Of a DNA stretch of 64,000 nucleotides, positions 53,457 through 63,022 are shown piece after piece. The notes beneath the pieces were generated by a model. It saw only the letters and a program-made list of their open reading frames with translations. It was not told where the DNA came from and ran no database searches. This DNA is from JBBSOK01 sp965219125 (GTDB lineage Bacteria; Bacteroidota; Bacteroidia; Flavobacteriales; Flavobacteriaceae). Made by a program: the position numbers and the translations under genes. Location of the stretch: assembly GCA_965219125.1 (NCBI GenBank), contig CBDCMO010000002.1, positions 62,001 through 126,000 of the forward strand, read 5' to 3'. Position 1 is the first letter of the stretch; each line of letters begins with the position of its first letter.

Positions 53457-54710
53457 ATGGATATACAATTAGAAAAGAAACGATTTACTACCAAAAAAAT
53501 AATGATTATCGCTGGCGCAATGCTGCTTTTAGCGTTGATTCTCTTCGTAATTTTTTCATCATTAGGCGGTTCAAAGTTGAATGTTGAAAAAGAACGGATT
53601 AGCATTAATACGGTTGAAAAAGGAGTGTTTCAAGAAAATATTCCCGTAAACGGTATTGTTAGACCAATTACTACCATTTATTTAGATGCGCTTGAAGGCG
53701 GCCGTGTTGAAGAAAAATATGTTGAAGATGGCGCAATCCTTAAAAAAGGCGACCCAATCTTACGACTTTCTAACACCGATTTAGAATTGAGCCTTGTAAA
53801 CCAAGAAACGCAGGTTTATAACCTTTTGACGCAAATGCAGATTTCGCAAAATGCGGCACGCCAAAATACAATCAACAAAATTAACCAATATACCGATGTT
53901 GAAAGTGGCTTGATTGAAGCACGAAGAATGTACGATCTCAACAAAAAATTGTACGACAAAGATGCAATTGGACGCCAAGATTTGGTGAAGGCAGAAAATG
54001 AATTCAACTACCAAAAGGAAAGAATGAAGCTTTCAAAACAAATTTTAAAGCAAGATAGTTTGGCCGTAAAACAAGAAAAAGGACAAGTGCAAAGCAGTTA
54101 CGGCCGCACCCAAAACGCTTTGGAACTTATGCGCAGAAAAGTAGCCGATTTAGTGGTAAAAGCGCCGGTTGACGGGCAATTAACTTCCTTGGATGCAGAG
54201 ATCGGTCAATCTAAAAACAAAGGTGAAAGATTGGGACAAATTGATGTTTTAAGTGGCTTTAAAGTCCGTGCCGATATAGATGAACATTACATTTCAAGAA
54301 TTTACACTGGACAAACCGGGAGCTTTAGTTTCAACGAAAAAAGTTATAATCTTTCAATAAAAAAAGTTTATACGCAGGTTACAAATGGCAAGTTTCAGGT
54401 AGATATGCAATTTGATGAAGATGTTGCTGAAGGAATCCGACAAGGACAAACCTTACAAATTCGTCTTGCTTTAAGCGATGAAAAGCAAGCGGTTTTAATT
54501 CCGAAAGGTGGCTTTTTTCAACAAACTGGCGGGAATTGGATTTTTAAAATAAGTGATGACGGAAAAACAGCTTATAAAACCGATATCGTTTTAGGAAGCC
54601 AGAATACTGAATATTACGAAGTTTTAAGCGGCCTTGATCCTGGCGATAAAGTAATAACAAGCAGCTATGATAATTATGGCGATGTGCAGGAGTTGGTTTT
54701 GAAAGAGTAA
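53457..54710 (+). CDS. HlyD-type membrane fusion protein (periplasmic adaptor)
   Basis: A 417-residue adaptor with a single N-terminal membrane helix (~16-34: MIIAGAMLLLALILFVIF). A barrel-sandwich segment (VRPITTIYLDALEGGRVEE, VEDGAILKKGDPILRLSN), a long coiled-coil hairpin (~105-225) and the second half of the lipoyl domain (VVKAPVDGQLTSLDAEIGQ) follow. C-terminal beta domains close the protein. It links an inner-membrane pump to an outer-membrane channel, which is not encoded in the window. First gene of the ABC operon, behind the presumed sigma-54 promoter. Confidence 0.93.
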   Translation: MDIQLEKKRFTTKKIMIIAGAMLLLALILFVIFSSLGGSKLNVEKERISINTVEKGVFQENIPVNGIVRPITTIYLDALEGGRVEEKYVEDGAILKKGDPILRLSNTDLELSLVNQETQVYNLLTQMQISQNAARQNTINKINQYTDVESGLIEARRMYDLNKKLYDKDAIGRQDLVKAENEFNYQKERMKLSKQILKQDSLAVKQEKGQVQSSYGRTQNALELMRRKVADLVVKAPVDGQLTSLDAEIGQSKNKGERLGQIDVLSGFKVRADIDEHYISRIYTGQTGSFSFNEKSYNLSIKKVYTQVTNGKFQVDMQFDEDVAEGIRQGQTLQIRLALSDEKQAVLIPKGGFFQQTGGNWIFKISDDGKTAYKTDIVLGSQNTEYYEVLSGLDPGDKVITSSYDNYGDVQELVLKE

Positions 54711-54716
54711 AAATAT

Positions 54717-54811
54717 GTCTGTTCGAGCGCAGTCGAGAACTTAATACTGCTGAACTACATCAAGGTTTCGACTTGAGTTTATCTTGAGCGAAGTCGAAAG
54801 GCTCAACCGAA
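54717..54811. repeat. Dispersed repeat, GAGCGCAGTCGAG family, in ABC operon spacer
   Basis: The first 24 bases (54717-54740) equal the left arm at 24870-24893 exactly (core TTCGAGCGCAGTCGAGA). The right half differs: TTTCGACTT and AAGTCGAAA form an inner hairpin with GAGTTTATCTTGAGCG between them. It fills most of the 146-bp spacer before the ABC ATPase gene. Confidence 0.8.
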
Positions 54812-54856
54812 CAAGGCAAAAAATTAAAAAATACTGATAACGATAACAATAAAGAA

Positions 54857-55546
54857 ATGATAACAATTACAGATTTACAAAAGTATTACGCTACAGAAGA
54901 AGTGCGCACCATCGCATTAAACAAACTTTCATTTAAAGTAAACGAAGGCGAATTTGTTGCAATTATGGGACCTTCAGGTTGTGGGAAATCAACTTTACTT
55001 AATATTTTAGGATTATTAGACGATCCCGACGGCGGCAGTTTTGTTTTTAACGGCATTGAAGTAGCCGGTTTCAACGAACGTAAAAGAGCCGATTTACGAA
55101 AACACAATATTGGTTTTGTTTTTCAAAGCTTTAATCTTATCGACGAGCTTACGGTTTTTGAAAATGTTGAATTACCATTAATTTATACAGGTGTAAAACC
55201 TGCTGAAAGAAAAGAACGCGTTGATGCTGTTCTAGAAAAAATGCAGATTATGCACCGTAGAAAGCACTTTCCACAACAACTTTCTGGTGGGCAGCAACAA
55301 CGTGTGGCCGTTGCAAGAGCGGTTGTAAACAACCCAAAATTAATTCTTGCCGATGAACCAACAGGAAATCTTGACAGCAGCAACGGTAACGAAGTAATGG
55401 ACCTTTTAACCGAACTAAACACAGCCGGCACAACAATAATAATGGTAACGCACAGTGAGCACGACGCAAAATATAGTCACCGTATAATTAGAATGTTGGA
55501 TGGGCAGAAGGTTACTGAGAATATTTTGGCTGATTACAAAAAGTAA
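54857..55546 (+). CDS. ABC transporter ATP-binding protein (MacB/LolD type)
   Basis: A 229-residue ATPase with Walker A GPSGCGKSTLL near residue 39, a Q-loop (FVFQSFNL), the signature LSGGQQQRVAVARA near residue 140, Walker B LILADEPTGNLD near 163, and the switch His in MVTHSEHD near 198. It is the only ATPase in the visible part of the operon and would energise the several permeases downstream, as in MacAB-like efflux or lipoprotein-release systems. Confidence 0.96.
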   Translation: MITITDLQKYYATEEVRTIALNKLSFKVNEGEFVAIMGPSGCGKSTLLNILGLLDDPDGGSFVFNGIEVAGFNERKRADLRKHNIGFVFQSFNLIDELTVFENVELPLIYTGVKPAERKERVDAVLEKMQIMHRRKHFPQQLSGGQQQRVAVARAVVNNPKLILADEPTGNLDSSNGNEVMDLLTELNTAGTTIIMVTHSEHDAKYSHRIIRMLDGQKVTENILADYKK

Positions 55547-55549
55547 AAT

Positions 55550-55573
55550 GTTGCAGTTTTCAGTTAGCAGTAG
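55550..55573. repeat. CAGT-type repeat after the ATPase gene
   Basis: GTTGCAGTTTTCAGTTAGCA and neighbouring bases in the 48-bp spacer before permease 1. Same family as the strings at 57961, 60501 and 62971. Confidence 0.5.
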
Positions 55574-55594
55574 TAAAAATTTATTCTTTTAGAA

Positions 55595-57955
55595 ATGATA
55601 CAAAATTATTTAAAAATCGCTTGGAGAAATCTCCTAAAACACAAAGGATATTCATTTCTAAATATCTTTGGGTTGGCTATCGGTATCACGTGTGCTAGCC
55701 TAATTCTACTTTGGGTTGAAGACGAGGTAAATTTTGATGAATCAATTTCCGATAAGGAATTGGTTTTCAGTATTCCTACCAATCAAAAGTACGATGGCGA
55801 ATGGCGAACCTTTACCGAGGCAACTCCCGGACCGTTGGCAGCGGCTTTAAAAGCTGAAATACCTGAAATTACACAATCTGCACGTAAACGAGATAAAAAA
55901 TTTCTGCTTAGCGTTGGTGAAAAATCCATAAATAGTGAAGGTAGTTACGCCGATGTAGATTTGTTCAACATTTATGGACTCAAACTTATTGCTGGAAATT
56001 CCGCAGAAAGCTTCAAAAACAAAAATTCCATTGTAATTACAGAAAAGATTGCTTCAATTTTTTTCGGAAGTAATCAAGACGCGATTGGAAAAAATATTCA
56101 ATTCGATAAAAAAGAAACATTTACAATAACAGGTGTTGTTTCAGATTTTCCAGAAAATACAAGTTATAAATTTGATTGGTTGGTACCGTTCGAAAATTTT
56201 ACAGATGGCAAGGAATGGACAAAAGACTATGGGTCCAACTTTACAAATACCTTCGTAAAATTAGCTGCAGGTTCAGATGTTGAAAAAGTAAATGAAAAAG
56301 TAAAAGCAATTTTACCGACAAAAACGGATGATGCCGACACTGAAGCCATTTTATTTTCAGCCAATGATTGGCATTTACGCAACAAATTTGTGAACGGTAA
56401 AATTGATGGTGGTAGGATTGAATACGTTCGTTTATTTAGTTTTATTGCTCTGATAATTTTGATTATCGCCTGCATTAATTTTATGAATCTTTCAACCGCG
56501 CGAAGTGAAAAGCGTGCAAACGAAGTCGGAATGCGCAAAGCGTTGGGTTCAGGCAAAAAACAATTGATTTTTCAATTTTTAACCGAAGCAGTAATCACAG
56601 CTTTTATAAGTGGAATTGTCAGCGTTTTTCTATTATTGATTTTAATTCCGCAGTTTAATTTATTGATTGAAAAAAGTTTACGTATTTCAATTGCAGAACC
56701 AAGTCATTTTTTACCAATACTATTTATCACCCTTTTCTGCGGAATTATTTCCGGACTTTATCCCGCATTTTATCTGTCATCCTTTAAACCGATTGATGTT
56801 TTAAAAGGAAGTAAAAGACAAACTGGTAGCGCATCTTTTACACGTAAAACGTTGGTTGTCATTCAGTTTTCTATTTCAATAATATTTATAATCAGCACTA
56901 TTTTAGTGTATCAACAAGTGCAACATATAAAAGGGCGAAACTTGGGAATTAATAAAGAGAATCTTATTGAAATACCTGCTGCAAATGGCGATATTATTAA
57001 AAATTTTAAAAGCATTGAGCAAGAATTGACTTCATCAGGTCTTATTGAAAGCGTTGCATTAATGAATTCACAAATTTTAGCTGGCGGCAATAATACATCA
57101 GGAATTAGTTGGCAGGGAAAACCAGAGAACCAAGATATTTTAATTTCCTATCGAACCATTACACCGCAGTTTTTTAATACTGCAGGAATGAAAATAAAAG
57201 AAGGTACAGGTTTTACAACATCCGAATCAGTTGATAGCACTAAAGTTCTAATTTCTGAATCTTTTGCAAAACTAATGAACACTGAAAATGTTATAGGAAA
57301 TACTATTGATTATAACGGCCAAATTTTGACCATAAACGGTGTTGTGAAAGATTTTTTATATGGCGATATGTATGGCACGAGCGATCCTGTTATTTTTTAT
57401 CACCAAGCTGAAGGGGCAGATTATATGTACATAAAACCAACAGTTGGAATAGCTATAAACAAAGCCGTTTCAGAAATTGAAAAAGTTTTTAAGGCACAAA
57501 ATCCAGGTTTTCCATTCGAATATAAATTTGTAGATGATGCTTTTAACGAACGTTTTAAAAGTGAACAATTGGTAGAAAATCTTTCACAAATTTTCGCAGT
57601 ATTGGCCATTATCATTTCGTGTTTAGGCCTTTTCGGACTTTCGGCTTTTACGGCAGAACAAAGAAGAAAAGAAATCGGCGTGCGCAAAGTTTTGGGAAGC
57701 AGTATTATGGGAATTGTACAATTACTTTCCAAAGATTTTTTAAAACTCGTATTGCTTTCAATAGTAATATCCATCCCAATTTCGTGGTATTTTATGCAAG
57801 ACTGGTTACAAGGTTTTGCGTATAGAATTGATATTCAATTATGGGTATTTGCGGTCTCAGGACTATCGGCAATTTTTATTGCAATTATCACGGTAAGCTT
57901 TCAAGCCATAAAAGCTGCGGTTGCAAATCCTGTAAAGAGTTTGCGAACGGAATAA
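55595..57955 (+). CDS. ABC permease, MacB/FtsX type (permease 1)
   Basis: A 786-residue permease. An N-terminal membrane helix (~18-40) is followed by a large MacB periplasmic core domain (~45-280), three membrane helices (~285-430, with MNLSTARSEKRANEVGMRKA), a second extracytoplasmic domain and three final FtsX helices (CLGLFGLSAFTAEQRRKEIG near residue 675). The duplicated layout differs from simple MacB permeases and is common in Bacteroidetes. Two copies of the AR-x-KRxxExGxRKxLG coupling helix are visible. The C-terminus FQAIKAAVANPVKSLRTE is shared with permeases 2 and 3. Confidence 0.93.
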   Translation: MIQNYLKIAWRNLLKHKGYSFLNIFGLAIGITCASLILLWVEDEVNFDESISDKELVFSIPTNQKYDGEWRTFTEATPGPLAAALKAEIPEITQSARKRDKKFLLSVGEKSINSEGSYADVDLFNIYGLKLIAGNSAESFKNKNSIVITEKIASIFFGSNQDAIGKNIQFDKKETFTITGVVSDFPENTSYKFDWLVPFENFTDGKEWTKDYGSNFTNTFVKLAAGSDVEKVNEKVKAILPTKTDDADTEAILFSANDWHLRNKFVNGKIDGGRIEYVRLFSFIALIILIIACINFMNLSTARSEKRANEVGMRKALGSGKKQLIFQFLTEAVITAFISGIVSVFLLLILIPQFNLLIEKSLRISIAEPSHFLPILFITLFCGIISGLYPAFYLSSFKPIDVLKGSKRQTGSASFTRKTLVVIQFSISIIFIISTILVYQQVQHIKGRNLGINKENLIEIPAANGDIIKNFKSIEQELTSSGLIESVALMNSQILAGGNNTSGISWQGKPENQDILISYRTITPQFFNTAGMKIKEGTGFTTSESVDSTKVLISESFAKLMNTENVIGNTIDYNGQILTINGVVKDFLYGDMYGTSDPVIFYHQAEGADYMYIKPTVGIAINKAVSEIEKVFKAQNPGFPFEYKFVDDAFNERFKSEQLVENLSQIFAVLAIIISCLGLFGLSAFTAEQRRKEIGVRKVLGSSIMGIVQLLSKDFLKLVLLSIVISIPISWYFMQDWLQGFAYRIDIQLWVFAVSGLSAIFIAIITVSFQAIKAAVANPVKSLRTE

Positions 57956-57960
57956 AAATA

Positions 57961-58074
57961 GTATTCAGTTTTATTTCGGCTACTGAGCGTATCTGAAGTA
58001 CAGTAGCAGTTTTAAGTAAAACAAAAAAATATAACCACTCACTAATTAACGAATTAACCAATTAACCAATTAAA
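57961..58074. repeat. Spacer repeats between permeases 1 and 2
   Basis: Near the left end are CAGT-type strings (TATTCAGTTTT, TACAGTAGCAG) and a TTCGGCTACTGAGCG element. At 58043-58074 there is a tandem 8-base repeat, (AATTAACC) about four times with small changes, ending just before the ATG of permease 2. Confidence 0.6.
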
Positions 58075-58075
58075 G

Positions 58076-60496
58076 ATGATTAGGAATTATTTTAAAATAG
58101 CGTGGCGAAGTCTTCAAAAGAACAAGCTTCAAACTATAATAAATTTATTAGGATTAACGGTGGGAACGGTTTGTTGCTTAAGCATCTTAATCTACGTTTT
58201 CGCCCAATTTGGCTATGACAAACAATTTGCAGATTCATCTTCAATTTACAGAATAAATACAATAATTCCAGAACACAATGATGGTAAAGGTTCAGCGGGC
58301 GTTTCGCCGCCGATTGCTTTTGCATTGAAAGAAGATTTTCCAGAAATTGAAGAAGCTTGTCGCGTTGTGTATTTTGGTTCTGGAAATGACGGATTGCTTA
58401 GAAATCCAGAAACCGATGAAGCATTTTATGAATCTCGCGGCTATTTAGCAGATCCTACTTTCTTCAAGATTTTCAATTTTCCGTTTATTGAAGGAAAGGC
58501 GGAAGGATCATTAACTGAGCCAAATTCCATCGTGCTTTCTCAGGTTTTGGCAACTAAACTTTTTGGAACTAAAAACGCACTTAACAAAACATTGATTTTA
58601 GGAAGTGGAGAAGATGAGCAAACGCTCACAATTAAAGGCGTTTTTAATGATGATTTTACTAAGACACATTTAAAACCAAACTATATTCTTACCATGAATT
58701 CTGGAGGTTTGGGAAAGCACGTTTTGGAAATCCAAAATTATGCTACAGAAAATTTTACAATGAGTTACGTAAAATTAAAGCCGGAAACAGATATTGTCAG
58801 TTTACAATCAAAAACTGCGGGATTTTTACAAAAACGTGGCGCAAAAGATTTTGCAGCAGTGGGTTTTAGCAAATCCCTTTCCTTTCAAAAAGTTAGTGAT
58901 ATTCATTTATATTCAAAAGAGATAAGTAATCAACTTGATTCGGTTTCTGATATAAATTATCTCTACGTACTGCTTTTATTGGCACTTTTTATTCAATTAG
59001 TTGCATGTATAAATTTTATAAATTTAAGTACCGCGCGTGCCAACAAAAGAGCGAAGGAAATTGGTGTGCGCAAAGCAATTGGTGCAGAAAAAGGCGATTT
59101 GGTCCGTCAATTTTTAGGCGAATCTATTTTACTTTCATTATTTGCTTCAATAATTAGTATACCACTTACTTTATTGGCGCTGCCTTTTGTAAATACATTG
59201 ACGCAAGGAGATATAAGTTACTCCAATATTTTTGATTGGCGCATATTGGTTGCGCTACTAGGTTTGAGCATTTTTACAGGATTAATTGCTGGTATTTACC
59301 CGGCGCTTATACTTTCATCTATCAAACCAATTAAAGTTTTAAAAGCTTCCGTAAACCTCAATTTGGGTAACGGCTATTTACGTAAAGGGTTGGTAGTTTT
59401 TCAATTTGTGGTTTCTATTGGTTTAATTTCAACTGTCATCATTATTACGCAACAAGTAAAACATTCCCAACAAATGGATCTGGGTTTTAATAAGGAAAAC
59501 TTATTAATTGTAAAGCTTGGAACTCAAAATGTTTCCGAAAAGTTTAATGCCATTCAAGAAGATTTTAAGACAATTAAAGGAATAAAACAGGTTGCTGGCA
59601 CAAATTATTATCCTTCGGAATTTATTTATGGCGATATGGGATTGATACTTCCCGGTGGAAATTTGGCAGATAGAACCTTGGTTCATTACAATGGCGTTAG
59701 CCCAAAATATCTTGAAACTGTCGGCACAAAACTGATTGCAGGAAGAATTTTAACCGATAAAGATGAAAACCAAATAGTTGTAAATAAAGCAACTCTTAAT
59801 GCTTTTGAAATTCCATTAAACAAAGCAATTGGTTCTAAACTCATTAATAATAGTGGCGGGGAAACGGACGAGTTTGAAATTGTGGGTGTAACCGCAGATT
59901 TTAATTTTGGCTCTTTAAAAGATAAAATAGAACCTCTATTTCTTTATAACGAAACACAGCCAAGCTATCTTATTTTAAAGGCTGAAACAGAAAATTATGA
60001 AGCACTTTTGGCGAAACTTGAAACATCTTGGAAAGCTATAAACCCGAATATACCTTTCGTTTTCAATTTTTTGGATAAGGAAGTAGAAAAATTATATGCT
60101 GAAGAAAAGCGATTGGGCAAGATTTCCGCAGTGTTTACTTCACTTGCAATATTAATAAGCTGCCTTGGATTATTCGGTTTAGTTTCTTTTATAGCAGAAC
60201 AAAAGAAAAAGGAAATCGGTATCCGGAAGGTTTTGGGTGCTAGCGTTCAAAATGTAATTCAACTATTAACAAAAGACTTTGTGGTTTTGGTTGGCATCGC
60301 TTTTCTAATCGCCACACCGTTGGCATATTTTGTAATGCAAAATTGGCTTCAAGATTTCCCATTTCGAATTGATATTAAATGGTGGGTTTTTGGTATTGCA
60401 GGTTTAGCAGCATTAGTTATTACAGTAATAACCGTGAGTTTCCAAGCCATAAAAGCAGCAATAGCAAATCCTGTAAAGAGTTTGCGAACGGAATAA
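58076..60496 (+). CDS. ABC permease, MacB/FtsX type (permease 2)
   Basis: An 806-residue paralogue of permease 1 with the same layout: N-terminal helix (LGLTVGTVCCLSILIYVFAQ), periplasmic domain, first coupling helix (FINLSTARANKRAKEIGVRK), second periplasmic domain and second coupling helix (EQKKKEIGIRKVLGASVQNV). It ends FQAIKAAIANPVKSLRTE like permease 3. The 120-bp spacer before it carries an (AATTAACC)n tract right before the start. Likely part of a multi-permease assembly with the single ATPase. Confidence 0.93.
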   Translation: MIRNYFKIAWRSLQKNKLQTIINLLGLTVGTVCCLSILIYVFAQFGYDKQFADSSSIYRINTIIPEHNDGKGSAGVSPPIAFALKEDFPEIEEACRVVYFGSGNDGLLRNPETDEAFYESRGYLADPTFFKIFNFPFIEGKAEGSLTEPNSIVLSQVLATKLFGTKNALNKTLILGSGEDEQTLTIKGVFNDDFTKTHLKPNYILTMNSGGLGKHVLEIQNYATENFTMSYVKLKPETDIVSLQSKTAGFLQKRGAKDFAAVGFSKSLSFQKVSDIHLYSKEISNQLDSVSDINYLYVLLLLALFIQLVACINFINLSTARANKRAKEIGVRKAIGAEKGDLVRQFLGESILLSLFASIISIPLTLLALPFVNTLTQGDISYSNIFDWRILVALLGLSIFTGLIAGIYPALILSSIKPIKVLKASVNLNLGNGYLRKGLVVFQFVVSIGLISTVIIITQQVKHSQQMDLGFNKENLLIVKLGTQNVSEKFNAIQEDFKTIKGIKQVAGTNYYPSEFIYGDMGLILPGGNLADRTLVHYNGVSPKYLETVGTKLIAGRILTDKDENQIVVNKATLNAFEIPLNKAIGSKLINNSGGETDEFEIVGVTADFNFGSLKDKIEPLFLYNETQPSYLILKAETENYEALLAKLETSWKAINPNIPFVFNFLDKEVEKLYAEEKRLGKISAVFTSLAILISCLGLFGLVSFIAEQKKKEIGIRKVLGASVQNVIQLLTKDFVVLVGIAFLIATPLAYFVMQNWLQDFPFRIDIKWWVFGIAGLAALVITVITVSFQAIKAAIANPVKSLRTE

Positions 60497-60500
60497 AAAT

Positions 60501-60530
60501 AGTTGGTAGTTGCAGTAGCAGTATTCAGTA
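60501..60530. repeat. CAGT-type repeat between permeases 2 and 3
   Basis: AGTTGGTAGTTGCAGTAGCA and neighbouring bases in the 68-bp spacer. It belongs to the same string family as the neighbouring spacers. Confidence 0.5.
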
Positions 60531-60564
60531 AAAAATAAAATATAACAAATAAATAATTCAAAAA

Positions 60565-62964
60565 ATGATTAGCAATTATTTCAAAATAGCGTGGCGGAAT
60601 ATTCGTGCCAACAAACTTTTTACCGTTCTAAATATTGCTGGTTTGGCAATTGGACTCTGTGTATGTATCATTCTTTTTTCTTTTGTGAATACAGAACTTA
60701 GTTTCGATAAAATGTATTCAAATTCAGAAAATATCTATCGGGTAAATATGGAAACTTCGGAAGATTACGATTTTGAAACTTGGGCAGCATTGCCAAATTC
60801 GGTTGGTGTGGCAATGTCCGAAGATATTCCACAGGTAAAGAAAATGACGCGGTTAATTAAAGATGATTTCGGCGCAACGGCTTCCCTGAAAATAGGCGAT
60901 AAAAATTTCAATGAAAACAATCTTTATTTGGCAGATTCTACCGTTTTTGAAATGTTTGATTTCAAATTTATAGCAGGCAATAGTAAAAATGCGTTCTCAA
61001 AACCAAAATCAATTGTGCTTTCGCAATCGGCAAAATCACGGTTGTTTGGCGAGCAAGAAGCGATTGGCAAATTGATTACCGTTAACAATCGTGATACATT
61101 ACAAGTTTCTGGAATTTATGTTGACCTGCCAAAAAATAGCGTGATAGAATGTGAGATGGTGTATAACATTATGGATTCTTGGATGGGTAAAAATGTTTTT
61201 TGGAGCAATGCGAGTTATGAAACCTACGTGCAACTTCAGCCAAATACAGATGTGGCAAATGTTGAAAAGCAAGCGACTGCTTTAATTGACAAATATGTTG
61301 AGAAAGACGGTCAATATTTTAAAAAATTCTTTTTACAACCTCTAACTAAAATACATCTTTATTCGGCAGATGTGCAGCAAGGTTATTCCTCTAAACTCGG
61401 CAGTATCAGTACTATCAAAAGTCTGTTGTTTCTTTCACTGTTGGTGCTTTTTATTGCGTGTATTAATTATATGAACTTAGCAACGGCAAACTCCCGCAAA
61501 CGTGCAAAAAGTATCGGGATGAACAAAGTTTTGGGCGCAAACCGTCGCCAAATGCTTTCATTATTTTACGTTGAAACGGGAATAATGGTCTTTATATCTA
61601 ATGTAATTGCCTTTGGCATTTCATTTTTAGCATTGCCCTTATTTAAAAGTATAACAGGAAATGAAATAAATTATACAGATTTACTTGCAACGCCAATCTT
61701 AATCGGCATATTGCTTATTTGGCTTGTTGTAACCATAATTGCTGGCAGTTATCCTGCATTTTCAATGTCCAGTATTTCGCCGTTGGTTTTGGTAAATAAA
61801 TCGAAGAAGAAAGGCTCGGCTTCAGAGTTTGTTCGTAAAGGATTAGTGGTTTTTCAATTTGCTGCTTCCATTGTTTTAATAATTTCGGTTACGATTATTC
61901 TTCAGCAAATGGCCTTTATGAAAAATAAAAATTTGGGTTATAATCCAAACGGCGTAATTGCTATTTCGGTAAAATCTGCCGAAAATAGGGAGCAAATCAA
62001 AAGCCTGATGAATACGTTAGAAAAAGAGCCAACTGTTGAAAGTATTTCTGCCGTGCAAGCAATGCCAGGTTCCGGCGAAAGTGGTCGTTCTGTGCGAAAA
62101 TTAAGTACAGACAATAACGGAATGCCCATTGCCAGTTGTCGCACCGAAGGCAATATAGTAGAAACATTAAAATTAAAAATTCTTGCTGGCACAGAATTAC
62201 CGGAAAATATCGCAACAGGCGATTCATTAATTTACACGTTAATCAACGAGAAAATTCTGAATTATTTAAATTATAAAACTCCCGAAGAAGCTGTCGGAAA
62301 AATCATAAATACAGAACTTGGTGATAGAGCAATTATTACGGGTGTTGTTGAAAATTTTAATTTCAACTCTCTTAAAGAAGACATTGGCGGATATATGTAT
62401 TACAAATCTACCAAAGCGCCCGAAGGTATCCGAACGCTTTTAGTAAGATACAACACACAAAACCTTCCCCAGTTTTTGGGGCAATTGCAAAAGAAATTTA
62501 ATGACAATCTACCAAATACGGCTTTCGATTATCAATTTGTTGACAAGCACGTTGCGCAATTATATGCCTCCGAAGAAAAAACGGCAAGCACTGCAACCAT
62601 TTTTTCTGCCTTGGCAATATTCATAGCTTGTTTGGGTCTTTTTGGTCTAGCCGCCTTTACTGCGGAACAGCGCACCAAGGAAATTGGCGTTCGCAAAGTT
62701 TTGGGTGCAACCGTTACGGGAATAACCAAATTACTATCAAAAGACTTTTTAAAATTGGTTTTGGTAGCTTTTGTAATTGCTGCACCTATTGCGTATTGGT
62801 TAATGAGTAAATGGTTACTCGATTTTGCTTACCGAACAGAAATTAATTGGTGGGTATTTGTACTTGCCGGCGTATCCGCTATCTTAATTGCATTGCTTAC
62901 TGTGAGTTTCCAAGCTATTAAAGCTGCAATTGCAAATCCTGTGAAGAGTTTGAGAACGGAATGA
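60565..62964 (+). CDS. ABC permease, MacB/FtsX type (permease 3)
   Basis: A 799-residue paralogue. N-terminal helix TVLNIAGLAIGLCVCIILF, first periplasmic domain (~45-285), first coupling helix near residue 310 (NLATANSRKRAKSIGMNKVL), second periplasmic domain (~440-655), second coupling helix near 698 (EQRTKEIGVRKVLGATVTGI) and the shared C-terminus FQAIKAAIANPVKSLRTE. The 3' DNA is nearly the same as that of permeases 1 and 2, which suggests gene conversion or a recent common origin of this end. Confidence 0.93.
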   Translation: MISNYFKIAWRNIRANKLFTVLNIAGLAIGLCVCIILFSFVNTELSFDKMYSNSENIYRVNMETSEDYDFETWAALPNSVGVAMSEDIPQVKKMTRLIKDDFGATASLKIGDKNFNENNLYLADSTVFEMFDFKFIAGNSKNAFSKPKSIVLSQSAKSRLFGEQEAIGKLITVNNRDTLQVSGIYVDLPKNSVIECEMVYNIMDSWMGKNVFWSNASYETYVQLQPNTDVANVEKQATALIDKYVEKDGQYFKKFFLQPLTKIHLYSADVQQGYSSKLGSISTIKSLLFLSLLVLFIACINYMNLATANSRKRAKSIGMNKVLGANRRQMLSLFYVETGIMVFISNVIAFGISFLALPLFKSITGNEINYTDLLATPILIGILLIWLVVTIIAGSYPAFSMSSISPLVLVNKSKKKGSASEFVRKGLVVFQFAASIVLIISVTIILQQMAFMKNKNLGYNPNGVIAISVKSAENREQIKSLMNTLEKEPTVESISAVQAMPGSGESGRSVRKLSTDNNGMPIASCRTEGNIVETLKLKILAGTELPENIATGDSLIYTLINEKILNYLNYKTPEEAVGKIINTELGDRAIITGVVENFNFNSLKEDIGGYMYYKSTKAPEGIRTLLVRYNTQNLPQFLGQLQKKFNDNLPNTAFDYQFVDKHVAQLYASEEKTASTATIFSALAIFIACLGLFGLAAFTAEQRTKEIGVRKVLGATVTGITKLLSKDFLKLVLVAFVIAAPIAYWLMSKWLLDFAYRTEINWWVFVLAGVSAILIALLTVSFQAIKAAIANPVKSLRTE

Positions 62965-62968
62965 AAAA

Positions 62969-62988
62969 GTTGAAAGTTGGCAGTTTTT
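62969..62988. repeat. CAGT-type repeat after permease 3
   Basis: A short decayed string (GTTGAAAGTTGGCAGTTTTT) in the 58-bp spacer before permease 4, in the place where the other spacers carry CAGT-type repeats. Confidence 0.35.
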
Positions 62989-63022
62989 AAGGAAAAAATA
63001 AATAAGAATTAATATTATTAAT

